Positions 35,050 to 44,567 of a stretch of 64,000 nt of DNA are shown here, in pieces. A model generated the notes under the pieces. The model worked only from the letters and a program-made list of their open reading frames with translations. It had not been told where the DNA came from and did not search any database. Within the stretch, counting starts at the first letter, position 1; each line of letters opens with the position of its first letter. The DNA comes from an uncultured Bacteroidales bacterium (lineage in GTDB: Bacteria > Bacteroidota > Bacteroidia > Bacteroidales > Bacteroidaceae): the NCBI GenBank assembly GCA_902798425.1, contig CADBWR010000009.1:1-64000 (forward strand), read 5' to 3'. Position numbers and translations under genes: made by a program.

Positions 35050-35174
35050 CAAAGAAGTTAGCAATAAAGCAAATTTTTCAGCATTTTTCCCGCTTTTTCC
35101 TTGATTTATATCAATTAAATGCAAAAAAAAGTTATTTTGTTGGGTAATTTTAACCAGCTTGTAGTTTTTCTCTT

Positions 35175-35182
35175 TAATTTTG
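35175..35182 (+). promoter_or_regulatory. Promoter -7 box of the outer-membrane barrel gene
   Basis: TAATTTTG lies about 82 bases before the ATG. The long, A-rich leader resembles those of highly expressed Bacteroidota outer-membrane proteins. Confidence 0.55.
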
Positions 35183-35264
35183 CAGCGTCAAAACGAAAAA
35201 ATACGTTAAGACACATTTAAGTTAGTAAACATTTATTTCATTAATCTATTAAAAAGAAAAAATT

Positions 35265-35804
35265 ATGAAAAAGATTATGATGACTCTGGCTGCTGTGTGT
35301 GTAGCAGCTACAATGAACGCTCAGGTTTGGGTCGGTGGTTCTCTGTCTTTCAGCAGTGATCACATTAATGGTAATGACAACTCAGACAAAGTTTTCACCA
35401 TCGCCCCTGAGATTGGTTATAACCTCGACGAGAACCTCTCTGTAGCTGTTGCTCTGGCTTACAGCCACAACAACCCCGCTAACGGTGCTATTACCAACAC
35501 CTTCGGCATTGAGCCCTATGCTCGTTACACCTTCTGCAAGGCTGGCAACTTCTCTGTATTCGTAGATGGTGGTCTGTCTTATGCTACTATTCACACACAG
35601 GGTGTTGACGACAATCTGAACGCTCTTGGTGTATTCGTAAAGCCTGGTATTGCTTACGCTGTATCTGACAAGGTAGGTCTGGTTGCTCACCTGGGTAAGG
35701 GTCTGACTTACACCCACTCTTGGATGAAGGATGCTGTTCGCTCTAACAGCTTCGGTTTCGACCTGACCAACGCTATCAGCTTCGGTGCTTACTACAACTT
35801 CTAA
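35265..35804 (+). CDS. Small outer-membrane beta-barrel protein
   Basis: The 179-residue protein has a signal peptide (MKKIMMTLAAVCVAATMNAQ, cut after AQ). Alternating strands are typical of an 8-stranded barrel: VWVGGSLSFSS, FTIAPEIGYNLDENLSVAVALAY, FVKPGIAYAVSDKVGLVAHLG, and the final SFGAYYNF with a C-terminal aromatic. This is the OmpA-barrel/OmpW-like class of porin-family proteins. Substrate is unknown. Codon use is strongly biased to common codons and a strong terminator follows, which suggests high expression. Confidence 0.85.
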   Translation: MKKIMMTLAAVCVAATMNAQVWVGGSLSFSSDHINGNDNSDKVFTIAPEIGYNLDENLSVAVALAYSHNNPANGAITNTFGIEPYARYTFCKAGNFSVFVDGGLSYATIHTQGVDDNLNALGVFVKPGIAYAVSDKVGLVAHLGKGLTYTHSWMKDAVRSNSFGFDLTNAISFGAYYNF

Positions 35805-35830
35805 TTCAAGAGTTTAGTTAAGAACAAGAT

Positions 35831-35864
35831 AATAAGGTGAGTCTCATGGCTCACCTTATTTTTT
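35831..35864 (+). terminator. Intrinsic terminator after the barrel gene
   Basis: A perfect 11-bp stem (AATAAGGTGAG / CTCACCTTATT, 8-base loop) is followed by TTTT directly. It lies 26 bases beyond the stop codon. Confidence 0.9.
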
Positions 35865-35887
35865 GTTACCTATCACTAAGTTTAATG

Positions 35888-36065
35888 TGCTGCTGTTATC
35901 AGTTTGGTACTGTTCAGTTATTAGGCTAATACTGTTCAGTTATTAGGCTAATACTGTTCAGTTATTAGGCTGATACGATACCGTTATCAGCCTATTACAG
36001 TTCTGTATCACGCTAATACAGCTCTGTATCAGGCTGTCTCTTACTCTACCTCTCTTACTCTCCCT
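35888..36065. repeat. Degenerate 22-base tandem array followed by CTCTTAC heptamers
   Basis: Three nearly identical 22-base units (ACTGTTCAGTTATTAGGCTA plus AT) run from 35909 to 35974. Before and after lie decayed units of 20-22 bases that keep the core of TATCAGGCT/TATTAGGCT, giving about seven units to 36037. At 36038-36065 heptamers CTCTTAC and TCTACCT/TCTCCCT alternate. The 366-base space 35805-36170 holds this array, the terminator and no convincing gene. A minus-strand open run of about 33 codons at 36067-36165 lacks a start. Confidence 0.85.
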
Positions 36066-36170
36066 CTCTGCGTTTCTTGCGACGATTCATCCAGCTGTCT
36101 ATGAGGATGTGGTTGAGGCAGTTTTTATAATCTATTAAATGTCCTATTAATAATTGTCAGTTATTAATGG

Positions 36171-38495
36171 TTAATTCTTTATGTGTACATCCTGCTGAGG
36201 GAACGGAATTTCAATGTTGTTCTCGTTAAGTGTGTCGTAGATTACAGCCAGTACCTGACTTGTGACAGCACCACGCAGCAGTGCCTCCGACCAGACGAAA
36301 GCCTGGAAGTTTACGCTGGAGTCAGCCAGTTCTTTGACACGTGTGAAGATAGGCTTGGTGGTGTCTATACCATCAATCTCTGCCTCGTTGAGCGCCTGCT
36401 CTATCAGTTTCTTCACCTGTCCAATGTTGCTGCCATAAGCCACACCGAACGTGATGGTCTGCAGAATGTAGCCGTGGTTGCGCGTTAGGTTCTTATAGTT
36501 TTTGGCAAACAGTTGTGCATTCTGGAAAGTAATTACCTCGCCTGTTAGTGCCTCGATGACTGTCGATGTATAGCTGATGCTGGTCACGCGACCTGTTGTG
36601 TCGTCAATCTGAATGAGGTCGCCCACCTTGATTCGTCCCGTCATTAGCGAAATACCGTAGTAGATATTCTCGATGATGTCTTTCGATGCGAAACCGATAC
36701 CTGTCGACAAACCGCCTGTGATAACCATCAACCACTCTAACGAAACGTTGAGAATAGACATTGAGATGAGGAACCACGTACCCCATACCAGCACTTGCAG
36801 CACGTTCTTGCCCATTACCTCACGGCTGGCTGCCGTCTCCGGGTCTTTGCTCTCAAAGTGCATGCGCATGAATTGCAGAACGGTGCGGTTGATGTATGAG
36901 AACATGAAGAACAGCGTGACGACCATTGCCAGCGTCAGAATGCTCAGTTTCAGGTTCTTCATGTCTACGAAGTAGTACTTGAAAGCCTTCCAGCACAGGT
37001 CGCTCAGGTTGAAGACATCTGCAGCCCAATAGATGCTGATCATGACTGAGCAGACACCCATCACGGGCAACAGCACCTCAGAGGCCAGGTCGTAGGCCCA
37101 TGTCTTGGTAACTGGGCGTTCGTTGAAACGGTGTCTGATGCCATAGAGTTTCAGATACTGTGTGACGCATGTAATGGTAAGAATACATGTCAGCTGCATA
37201 ATCCACCATATCAGAATCTGTACGGCCAGCAGTGTATAGCCAGACCATGAACATACCACGCTAGTAATGAAGACGATGAGCGACAGATAGGTGTAGAACA
37301 TATCCGAGCGCGGCACGTTCTTGTTGTGGCGCATAATTACATTCCACTGCCATAGCGCGCAGAGCAGCAAGATGGGCGGAAACGTGATATTGACCAGTTC
37401 GTTAGGTATCAGAATGATACGGATGGCAATAACCAGGAAACCCACAAAGAGCAGGGGCGTATAGATGCGGAAGGCACTCTTGATCTGACTGCCGTTGACG
37501 CGCAGCAACAGCGATATCAGGATGACCCCCAACAGCCACGCATACTCTACCAGCAGGTTGGACGCCATGATAAAGAAATTCGAATCGGTCAGTGCCAGTG
37601 TGATGCCGAGAATGATAGCAAACGTGATGGTCGTCGTTGCCAGCGTGATGCAGGCACGCTTCTGCATAAATGCCTCAGAGCGGAATCGCTTGGGAACAAC
37701 GTAGCGTATCAGTGCAAAGTTCAACAGTGTGGCAATGATGGCATAGAAAATGGTCGAGATGAGCAGACCAAAAATCCAACGGCTGTCCCACTGTGAGTGG
37801 GCGTTAGGCTGGTATTTCTTCTGTACCGTGCGCTCCATGGCATTCCAGTAGCGCCCCCAGCTTTTCAGAATGGTAAAGTAGCTGTCGCCACCGTTCTTGA
37901 AGATGTTGGTCTGTATGTCGCTGTAGCGCTTGTGGGCATAGTCGTTCAGGTTGCTCAAGCGTTTCTCCGTCATGTCGTAGTAGCGGATGTAGTCCTTCAG
38001 CGTGGTACGGTTCTCTATCAGCGAGTTGCGGATGTTGGTGGCCAGCGTCATACAGACGTTACGGTCGGTCTTGCCCCTGTCGTCCAACAGGGTGACAGGC
38101 ATCGACTTCAGTGATGTAATCAGCGAGTCATAGCGGGCTATCTCTGCATCCGTCTTGTCCATAAACATCTGGAAAGGCAGCTGCTGGCGGCGGAAGTCTT
38201 GATATTGTTCGGTAGCCTCGTGACAGGCATAGGTCAAGTCGAAGACATAGTCCAACTTCTGCGAGTACAGCATCAGTGAGTTTTGGTTAGAACGCTGCAT
38301 GGTCTCCATCAGCCGTTGACGCACTTGGTCGCTCTGCTTGCGGTTCATCTCTATCTGTTGCGACAGTTCGCGGTGGTACGTGGTCAATTCTGTGCGTAGA
38401 ATCTGTAGTGTCTGCTGCAGGTCTTTCTCTTTCAGCACAGCCTGAGCTCCCAGCGTTGTCAGCAACACCAGCAGGAGGGATAATATTCTCTTCAT
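36171..38495 (-). CDS. Large mechanosensitive channel of the MscS family
   Basis: From the ATG at 38495 the protein has 774 residues. It begins with a signal peptide (RILSLLLVLLTTLGAQA), then a periplasmic coiled region of about 220 residues (ELTTYHRELSQQIEMNRKQ). About ten membrane helices and the MscS pore/vestibule domain follow (STGIGFASKDIIENIYYGISLMTGR, IKVGDLIQIDD, VTSISYTSTVIEALTG). The layout is like MscK/YjeP-type large channels. These gate under hypo-osmotic stress. An in-frame upstream start is rejected because the promoter box (38531-38538) lies within it. Confidence 0.9.
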   Translation of the reverse strand: MKRILSLLLVLLTTLGAQAVLKEKDLQQTLQILRTELTTYHRELSQQIEMNRKQSDQVRQRLMETMQRSNQNSLMLYSQKLDYVFDLTYACHEATEQYQDFRRQQLPFQMFMDKTDAEIARYDSLITSLKSMPVTLLDDRGKTDRNVCMTLATNIRNSLIENRTTLKDYIRYYDMTEKRLSNLNDYAHKRYSDIQTNIFKNGGDSYFTILKSWGRYWNAMERTVQKKYQPNAHSQWDSRWIFGLLISTIFYAIIATLLNFALIRYVVPKRFRSEAFMQKRACITLATTTITFAIILGITLALTDSNFFIMASNLLVEYAWLLGVILISLLLRVNGSQIKSAFRIYTPLLFVGFLVIAIRIILIPNELVNITFPPILLLCALWQWNVIMRHNKNVPRSDMFYTYLSLIVFITSVVCSWSGYTLLAVQILIWWIMQLTCILTITCVTQYLKLYGIRHRFNERPVTKTWAYDLASEVLLPVMGVCSVMISIYWAADVFNLSDLCWKAFKYYFVDMKNLKLSILTLAMVVTLFFMFSYINRTVLQFMRMHFESKDPETAASREVMGKNVLQVLVWGTWFLISMSILNVSLEWLMVITGGLSTGIGFASKDIIENIYYGISLMTGRIKVGDLIQIDDTTGRVTSISYTSTVIEALTGEVITFQNAQLFAKNYKNLTRNHGYILQTITFGVAYGSNIGQVKKLIEQALNEAEIDGIDTTKPIFTRVKELADSSVNFQAFVWSEALLRGAVTSQVLAVIYDTLNENNIEIPFPQQDVHIKN

Positions 38496-38530
38496 ATTTC
38501 TCAAACTTTCTCTATGTTCTATTTTGCCTA

Positions 38531-38620
38531 CAAAGTTACAAAAAGGTGAGTGCGTAGCGGCATAATTAAGAAACATTAACGCACAAAAAGATAAGATACG
38601 CTGTGTTTTATTTATATTTG
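38531..38620. promoter_or_regulatory. Divergent promoter boxes of the MscS and sugar-kinase genes
   Basis: A minus-strand TAACTTTG box (38531-38538, after TTTTTG) serves the channel. A plus-strand TATATTTG box (38613-38620) serves the BadF-type kinase and mannanase. Confidence 0.6.
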
Positions 38621-38655
38621 CACATCAAAAACAACGAATTACTATACGAACAAAT

Positions 38656-39555
38656 ATGATGAAACTAATTGCAGACAGCGGAGGTACCAAGACTGATTGG
38701 ACACTGCTCTATTCTCCTTATCCCGGACAGTGGGATATTATCGAGTCATTCCAGACGCAGGGCATTACCCCCATCCACCAGAAACCTGACGTCATCCGCC
38801 AGATTCTAGCACAGGAGATGATGTCGCGTCTTTCTACCTTTCCACGGGCAGCTCTTGTCAATACGAATGTCCTTGAAGGTTCGCTATTGTCGAATATTGA
38901 GGTCTTCTTCTATGGCAGTGGCTGCACACCAGCTCATGTACCTATGATGAAGCAGATGCTGGGTGAGGTTTTCCAGAACGAGAAAATCGGTGTCTTCAGC
39001 GACCTGCAGGCTGCTGCCCGTGCCCTCTGTCAGCATGAGGAGGGCATTGCGTGCATCCTGGGCACTGGTTCCAACAGCTGTCTCTATGATGGCAACGATA
39101 TTGTGCAGAACACGCCTGCCCTGGGTTACATCCTGGGCGACGAGGGCGGCGGTGCTGTCTTGGGACGCCTCTTTATGAATGCCATCTTCAAGAATCCTGC
39201 CTTCCAGTCTGTTCGCGATGAGTATCTCAAGGAAAACAAACTCACACAAGCAGATATTATTAATAAGGTATATCGTGAACCGCTGGCCAACCGTTTCTTG
39301 GCCACCACTTCACTGTTCATCGGAAAGCACATAGACAACCCGCTGCTCAGCGGACTCGTCGAGCAGAATTTTCGCCAGTTCTTCCGTTCCAATATCGTGC
39401 CCTACAATCGTCCTGATTTGCCCGTCCATTTCATTGGTTCTATGGCGTCTTACTATCAGCAACAGCTGGCTCAGGCTGCCCAGGCAGAGGGTTTCCAGTT
39501 AGGTAAGGTTATGAAGAGTCCTATGGAGGGTCTCATTACTTATCATAGCGCATGA
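38656..39555 (+). CDS. BadF/BadG-type sugar kinase, N-acetylglucosamine kinase-like
   Basis: The 299-residue protein has the ASKHA fold: IADSGGTKTDW (phosphate 1), VFSDLQAAARAL, CILGTGSNSCLYDG (phosphate 2), LGYILGDEGGGAVLG (adenosine region). Relatives phosphorylate N-acetylglucosamine or other free sugars. Cytosolic, with two tandem ATG codons at the start. Its stop overlaps the mannanase start by 4 bases, so its substrate may be a hexose released from mannan (glucose or mannose). That is inference from linkage. Confidence 0.85.
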   Translation: MMKLIADSGGTKTDWTLLYSPYPGQWDIIESFQTQGITPIHQKPDVIRQILAQEMMSRLSTFPRAALVNTNVLEGSLLSNIEVFFYGSGCTPAHVPMMKQMLGEVFQNEKIGVFSDLQAAARALCQHEEGIACILGTGSNSCLYDGNDIVQNTPALGYILGDEGGGAVLGRLFMNAIFKNPAFQSVRDEYLKENKLTQADIINKVYREPLANRFLATTSLFIGKHIDNPLLSGLVEQNFRQFFRSNIVPYNRPDLPVHFIGSMASYYQQQLAQAAQAEGFQLGKVMKSPMEGLITYHSA

Positions 39556-40847
39556 TGAAAAAGATTTTCTTTCTGTTCTTTGCGGTGCTGACTATGGTGG
39601 CCTGTCGTCAGCAGTCTGCCGACAACAGCGCTTTTGTGCGCGTAGAGAATGGCCATTTCGTTCGCGACGGGAAACCTTATTACTACGTAGGAACCAATTT
39701 CTGGTATGGTGCCATTCTGGGCTCAGAAGGGCAGGGGGGCGACCGCCAGCGCCTTGTCCGCGAGTTGGACGAGATGAAGCGTATGGGCATTGACAACCTG
39801 CGCATCCTTGTCGGTGCCGATGGCGAACGTGGTGTGAAGACCAAGGTGGAACCGACGTTGCAGATTGCCCCAGGAGTCTATAACGACACCATACTGGCTG
39901 GCCTCGACTACCTGCTCATGGAGATGGGCAAGCGCCACATGGTGGCTGTGCTCTACCTTAACAACTCGTGGGAGTGGAGTGGGGGCTATGGCTTCTATTT
40001 GGAGCATGCTGGTGCAGGCAAGCAGCCACGTCCCGACGATGTGGGCTATCCTGCTTTCATGGAGGCTATGTCTAAGTATGCCACCAATGAGAAGGCTCAC
40101 CAGCTGTTCTATGACCATGTACGCTTCATTCTGTCGCGTACCAACCAGTATACTGGTGTGAAGTATGCTGACGATCCCGCTATCATGTCGTGGCAGATAG
40201 GCAACGAGCCGCGCGCCTTCTCGCGTGAGGCACTGCCTGCCTTCGAGAAGTGGTTGGCTGAGGCTGCTGCCCTTATTCGCTCGCTCGACAAAAACCATCT
40301 GATTTCTGTGGGTAGCGAGGGCTCGTGGGGATGCGAAAACGACATCGACAGCTACGAGCGCATCTGCAGCGACAAGAATGTAGACTACTGCAATGTCCAT
40401 CTGTGGCCCTACAATTGGGGGTGGGCTAAGCCTGACTCACTCATTGAGCATCTGCCTGTCGCCTGCCAGAATACCAAGGAGTATATTGACCGCCACTTGG
40501 CCATCTGCGATAAGCTGAACAAACCGCTGGTTATGGAGGAGTTCGGTTACCCGCGCGACGGCTTCAAGTTCTCGCTGGACTCTACCACAGAGGGACGCGA
40601 CGGCTACTACCGCTACGTCTTCTCACTGGTGGCCGACAATGCTGAACAGGGTGGCAAGTTTGCCGGCTGTAACTTCTGGGGATGGGGTGGCTTTGCCCGT
40701 CCGCAGCACGAACAATGGCAGGTGGGCGACGACTATACTGGCGATCCCGCACAGGAGGCACAGGGACTGAATAGCGTCTTCGCCACCGATACCACCACCC
40801 TTGCCGTAGTCCGCCAGCAGGTGGAGCGCATGCAACAGGTGAAATAA
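39552..40847 (+). CDS. Endo-beta-1,4-mannanase, GH5 (subfamily 7-like) lipoprotein
   Basis: The 431-residue protein has a lipoprotein signal (FFAVLTMVAC) and a GH5 barrel. The acid/base glutamate is in WQIGNEPR (residue 219) and the nucleophile in VMEEFGYPRDG (residue 330). The FVRDGKPYYYVGTNFWYG opening and CNFWGWGGFARP end match GH5_7 beta-mannanases. It would cut mannan or glucomannan at the cell surface or in the periplasm. It is coupled to the upstream sugar kinase. The hairpin element at 40866 begins 19 bases after the stop. Confidence 0.9.
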   Translation: MMKKIFFLFFAVLTMVACRQQSADNSAFVRVENGHFVRDGKPYYYVGTNFWYGAILGSEGQGGDRQRLVRELDEMKRMGIDNLRILVGADGERGVKTKVEPTLQIAPGVYNDTILAGLDYLLMEMGKRHMVAVLYLNNSWEWSGGYGFYLEHAGAGKQPRPDDVGYPAFMEAMSKYATNEKAHQLFYDHVRFILSRTNQYTGVKYADDPAIMSWQIGNEPRAFSREALPAFEKWLAEAAALIRSLDKNHLISVGSEGSWGCENDIDSYERICSDKNVDYCNVHLWPYNWGWAKPDSLIEHLPVACQNTKEYIDRHLAICDKLNKPLVMEEFGYPRDGFKFSLDSTTEGRDGYYRYVFSLVADNAEQGGKFAGCNFWGWGGFARPQHEQWQVGDDYTGDPAQEAQGLNSVFATDTTTLAVVRQQVERMQQVK

Positions 40848-40865
40848 ATGCTCTTTTCTCTGGTA

Positions 40866-40962
40866 TTAATACATTTTGGGCTCGCAGTCACTGCGAGCCC
40901 AAAATGCCTAACAGTCCCCTGCTTTTGCGACAAAACACGACCATGCCACCTTTACCTGTCCG
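40866..40962. repeat. Dispersed hairpin element, copy 2 (compact)
   Basis: A near-perfect palindrome of 35 bases (40872-40906, 17-bp stem around CATTTTGGGCTCGCAGT) follows the mannanase stop. Next come CCTAACA, TTGCGACAAAA and CTGTCCGAA. The same blocks occur in the same order after queC on the other strand (22806 down to 22559). Hairpin function as a 3' end or terminator is plausible. No gene is seen in 40848-41106. Confidence 0.8.
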
Positions 40963-41044
40963 AAAAAAACAGGTGTTGACCAACACCCTTTCTGTACTTA
41001 CTTAATCTTTTTTGCGTCCGTGGACTGAAGTTTTGAGCTTTTTT

Positions 41045-41076
41045 TTTGGTGGATTTGAGAATTATATTTATCTTTG
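41045..41076 (+). promoter_or_regulatory. Promoter of the unknown lipoprotein gene
   Basis: TTTG (41045-41048) and TATCTTTG (41069-41076) are 20 bases apart. The first ATG after the box is at 41107. Confidence 0.6.
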
Positions 41077-41106
41077 CGACATCTTATAATTAATATCTTA
41101 CGGTAT

Positions 41107-42528
41107 ATGAAAATGAATAAGTTATTATTTGCATTATCCTTTGTCGTTATGTTAGGAGTTGGAGTTTGTAGCTGTGGTGGCGGTGATGATAACACTACAG
41201 AGAGTTCTAAAGGGCGTGAAGACGGGAAAGGTGGAGACGATGATGGCGGACAGGACAATACGCCTATGTCTAAGGCCGAGCAGACGACGTTGTTAGAGTC
41301 TACAGCCCGTGAGTTTATTGCTATGGCACCACCTTCAGACTTTGAAGACTTGACTGCTATGTTCAATGAAGCTAAAAAGATTAGTTCTAGATCCGTTGGT
41401 GATTGGGCCAATGATATCTTTGAAAAGACCGTTGAGTCAATTAGTGATGAACTAATTAATTCATATTCTAGCGATAATTACGTTTCTTACAGTTACGAAA
41501 GACATTTCAAGGCAGCTTTTGAAATAGCCAACTACAAAGGTCACTTTGAAGTATCGAATGGAAAGTGGGTGCTTGTTGAGTCAAATGTAGATGATTTGAT
41601 GTTTACGTTCAAAGACAGCAACAATGATGCTTGGGTATTAAGATGCGAGGCTACTGGTACTTTCAAGAAGGTGCACATGTTTGATTTGCATAATCGTAAC
41701 TATGAGTATTCTTATTCTGATTCCAAGTCAGTATACAAGTCTTACGATGATTATAAGAATTGTATTATTGCTGTTCCCAAAGTTTTGAATGTTTCGCTGA
41801 CGAAGAACAATACCAAGATGCTGAATACCGCATTTAATGCAGAACTTAGTGACATTACCGATGATGAGTTTGACATCAGCAAGAATGATATCTCTTGCAG
41901 TGTTGTAGTGGATGTTAAGAACTATAAGATAAATGTTTCGCAAATCGTCTATAAGCATAACAATTCTGCTACCGTAAACTTGTCTGTTGCCAAGGGGGAC
42001 AAGCAAATGATGAGCGTAGCCGTTTCCAGCGAGCTTTCAGGTATCCCCTCAGTAAACGTCAGTGCTTTCTCTCATCATTTAAATTCAAATGATTGGGAGT
42101 ATTCTGATGGCAAGGCCTTCGTAAAGATTGACATTCTTGGCAAAGTTCAGATTCAGGGAGAGGCCACGAAAATCCATACTATCGTAGATAAATTGGAGGC
42201 AGCCAGGAAGAATAAAGAGTCAGAGAGTGAGTTTAAGTCTAACATCAAGGATGCCAACGAGTATCTGAATCTCGGCCTTTATTACAACAATAAATCACTA
42301 AAGCAGGCTACTGCTTATCTGGAACCTTTCGAGAAGACAGGTTACCGTTATTCATATCCCGATGGTTATAAGTCGTATAAGTACTGGGGATGGGATGCTG
42401 TGATTAAGTTTGGCGATGAGTCTACTTATAGCACAATGGCTAACTATTTCAGCAAGAGCAATTTCCGTAGCGTCTATGGTGATGTAGAATCGCTGTTGGA
42501 GAGCTACTCTAAGCTGATCAAGAAATAG
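41107..42528 (+). CDS. Lipoprotein of unknown function
   Basis: From the ATG at 41107 the protein has 473 residues with a lipoprotein signal (KLLFALSFVVMLGVGVCSC). A Gly/Asp-rich linker (about residues 25-50) and a helical then beta-rich body follow. No family is recognised. Wording such as YEYSYSDSKSVYKSYDDYKN and the repeated beta strands could suggest an extracellular binding protein. Its base composition and codon use (many AAT, AAA, TCT) are visibly more AT-rich than those of the flanking mannanase and receptor genes, a possible sign of transfer. It lies 15 bases before the TonB receptor gene and is probably cotranscribed. Confidence 0.65.
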   Translation: MKMNKLLFALSFVVMLGVGVCSCGGGDDNTTESSKGREDGKGGDDDGGQDNTPMSKAEQTTLLESTAREFIAMAPPSDFEDLTAMFNEAKKISSRSVGDWANDIFEKTVESISDELINSYSSDNYVSYSYERHFKAAFEIANYKGHFEVSNGKWVLVESNVDDLMFTFKDSNNDAWVLRCEATGTFKKVHMFDLHNRNYEYSYSDSKSVYKSYDDYKNCIIAVPKVLNVSLTKNNTKMLNTAFNAELSDITDDEFDISKNDISCSVVVDVKNYKINVSQIVYKHNNSATVNLSVAKGDKQMMSVAVSSELSGIPSVNVSAFSHHLNSNDWEYSDGKAFVKIDILGKVQIQGEATKIHTIVDKLEAARKNKESESEFKSNIKDANEYLNLGLYYNNKSLKQATAYLEPFEKTGYRYSYPDGYKSYKYWGWDAVIKFGDESTYSTMANYFSKSNFRSVYGDVESLLESYSKLIKK

Positions 42529-42543
42529 CAGACACTTTGTGAC

Positions 42544-44562
42544 ATGAAGGGAAAGCATGTCATTAGCCTATTCATAGCACTTCACGTAGGATATGGTTCT
42601 GTCGTAGCACAGGAGTCTCCTACGTGGAGTCTTTCTTTGGATAGTGTTACCATTCGTGGTAGTCGCTACACGTCGCCTGTCAAGCAGAAAGCAGACGGCA
42701 GTATTGAATGGAATCTGGGCATGATGGACGATATGCCCAAGATTCTGGGTAATGCTGATCCTGTCCATTTTACGCAGATGTTGCCAGGCGTGCAGACCAA
42801 CAACGAGTTCCGTAGCAGTGTCAACATCCAGGGTTGTGACCACTCGCACAGCCGTGTGTCCATAGCAGGTGTACCCATCTATAATGTAAGCCATCTGCTC
42901 GGTTTCTTCTCTGTCTTTAATGGCTCCCACTATCCGTCTATGCGATTGGCTAAGATGCCGATGTCGTCGGCAGCATCCAATGTGCTGGGTGGTGAGCTGA
43001 CCATGCTGCTGGCTGATACGGTTCCCCAACATTTTAGCGGTGAGGCCACCATCGGACTCATTTCGTCGCAGGGGACACTGCGTATGCCTTTGAGTCCTAA
43101 GATGTCGCTGACCTTCTCTGCGCGTCGTTCTTATCTGAACATGCTATATGGCCAGTGGCTGAAGGCAGACGGTCAGACCATCCACTATTCCTTCTATGAT
43201 GTCAACGCCACACTCCTGTACAAGGCAAACGAGACGAACAGCCTGTTGCTGGATGTCTATCATGGCAACGATAAGGTGTCGTTTGAGGAAGACCGCTATC
43301 TGTCGAACATGAAGGACACGTGGGGCAATACCTCTGTTGCCCTGCATTGGCTGGCTTGCGGACAGTGTGGCGTCAACAGCAAGCAGTCGCTGTATCTCAC
43401 TTCTTATCATAATAAGTTCGGATTGTCCATGCAGGGCATGTCTCTGGAACTGCCCTCTGCCATCATGGACTTAGGCTATCGAGGGATCGTGACATGGAAT
43501 CGTTGGAATTTGGGTGCCGAGGCTGTCTGGCATCACATTGAACCGCAACGTGTCGAGGCGGTAAACGTCCCTTTTGTCTATGCGAAAGTACCATTTACGG
43601 ATTCTTATGAAGGTTCTCTGGCTGCTGACTATACGTTGCCTATTACCTGTAATAGTAATCTGACAGGTGGTCTCCGCTATAGCATCTATCGTCTTTCACA
43701 TTATATGACCTGTAGTCTGAATCCTAATCTTTCTCTTTCCTATGAAACGTACAACACGCAGCTGATAGCCGGCTATACTTTTAGGCACCAATATCTCTTG
43801 CAGACAGGTTTTTCCAATATGGGGTTGCCTACGGAGTTCTGGATGTCGTGCGGTGATGGCAGAAATCCACAGCATGCCCATGAGTTCTCTCTTACTGCCA
43901 CTCAATTTCTTTTCCGTCATCAGTACCGTATTTCTGTGGACATGTTCTACCGCAAACTCTATAATCAGGTGGAGTTTTCCGGATCGGTTCTTGACTATTT
44001 TAATACGAAGGCTGACCTGAGCAACCAAATGCTTTTCGGCCATGGTGAGAACTATGGATTCAATGTTATGCTAAACAAGTGCTCGGGACGTCTGACAGGC
44101 TGGCTCAGTTACTCTTTCACTCAGGCCAAACGGCGCTTTGATGCATTAGGTGCCCAGCGCTATCCTGCCAGTCATGAGCGTCCCCACGAGGTGAGTGTGG
44201 TAGGTACTTACTCCTTTAACAATCACTGGAGTATTGGTAGTGTCTTTGTCTATGCCTCGGGCACACCGTTTACTGCACCTGCCTATGTGGCCATGTACAA
44301 CCAAAACCTACTGATTAACTATGGTGAGCATAATGCCAACCGACTGAAACCTTATGTCCGCCTCGACTTGTCTGTTAACTACAAATGGCGTGGGCGGTGG
44401 ATACGCGAGAATGGCATCAACCTCTCTCTGTATAATGCAACCAGTAGAAACAACGAGATTTTCTATTATGTCAGTACCGATGATGACGGCTCTTTTGCCT
44501 ATAGAGCTACTAAATTCCAGTTACGCATTTTGCCGTCAGTTAGTTATTTCTGTAAATTCTAA
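42544..44562 (+). CDS. TonB-dependent outer-membrane receptor (not SusC type)
   Basis: The 672-residue protein has a signal peptide (about 22 residues, ending VVAQ), a TonB-box-like LDSVTIRGSR, a plug domain (HFTQMLPGVQTNNEFRSSVNIQG, VSIAGVPIYNVSHLLG) and a 22-strand type barrel ending VSYFCKF. It lacks the CarboxypepD-like N-terminal domain of SusC proteins and is far shorter. The DUF4249 gene follows after 5 bases, a pair seen often in Bacteroidota. The imported ligand is unknown. Confidence 0.88.
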   Translation: MKGKHVISLFIALHVGYGSVVAQESPTWSLSLDSVTIRGSRYTSPVKQKADGSIEWNLGMMDDMPKILGNADPVHFTQMLPGVQTNNEFRSSVNIQGCDHSHSRVSIAGVPIYNVSHLLGFFSVFNGSHYPSMRLAKMPMSSAASNVLGGELTMLLADTVPQHFSGEATIGLISSQGTLRMPLSPKMSLTFSARRSYLNMLYGQWLKADGQTIHYSFYDVNATLLYKANETNSLLLDVYHGNDKVSFEEDRYLSNMKDTWGNTSVALHWLACGQCGVNSKQSLYLTSYHNKFGLSMQGMSLELPSAIMDLGYRGIVTWNRWNLGAEAVWHHIEPQRVEAVNVPFVYAKVPFTDSYEGSLAADYTLPITCNSNLTGGLRYSIYRLSHYMTCSLNPNLSLSYETYNTQLIAGYTFRHQYLLQTGFSNMGLPTEFWMSCGDGRNPQHAHEFSLTATQFLFRHQYRISVDMFYRKLYNQVEFSGSVLDYFNTKADLSNQMLFGHGENYGFNVMLNKCSGRLTGWLSYSFTQAKRRFDALGAQRYPASHERPHEVSVVGTYSFNNHWSIGSVFVYASGTPFTAPAYVAMYNQNLLINYGEHNANRLKPYVRLDLSVNYKWRGRWIRENGINLSLYNATSRNNEIFYYVSTDDDGSFAYRATKFQLRILPSVSYFCKF

Positions 44563-44567
44563 TTCCT

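Noticed and set aside
35888..36037. Tandem array considered as a CRISPR
   Set aside because: Units abut without spacers, unit length is 22 and decays outward, and no cas genes are present.
36067..36165. Minus-strand open run of about 33 codons with a basic end (NRRKKRREGE)
   Set aside because: Reads somewhat like a protein C-terminus but has no start codon and follows a stop; too short to call. Kept only as a possible gene scrap.
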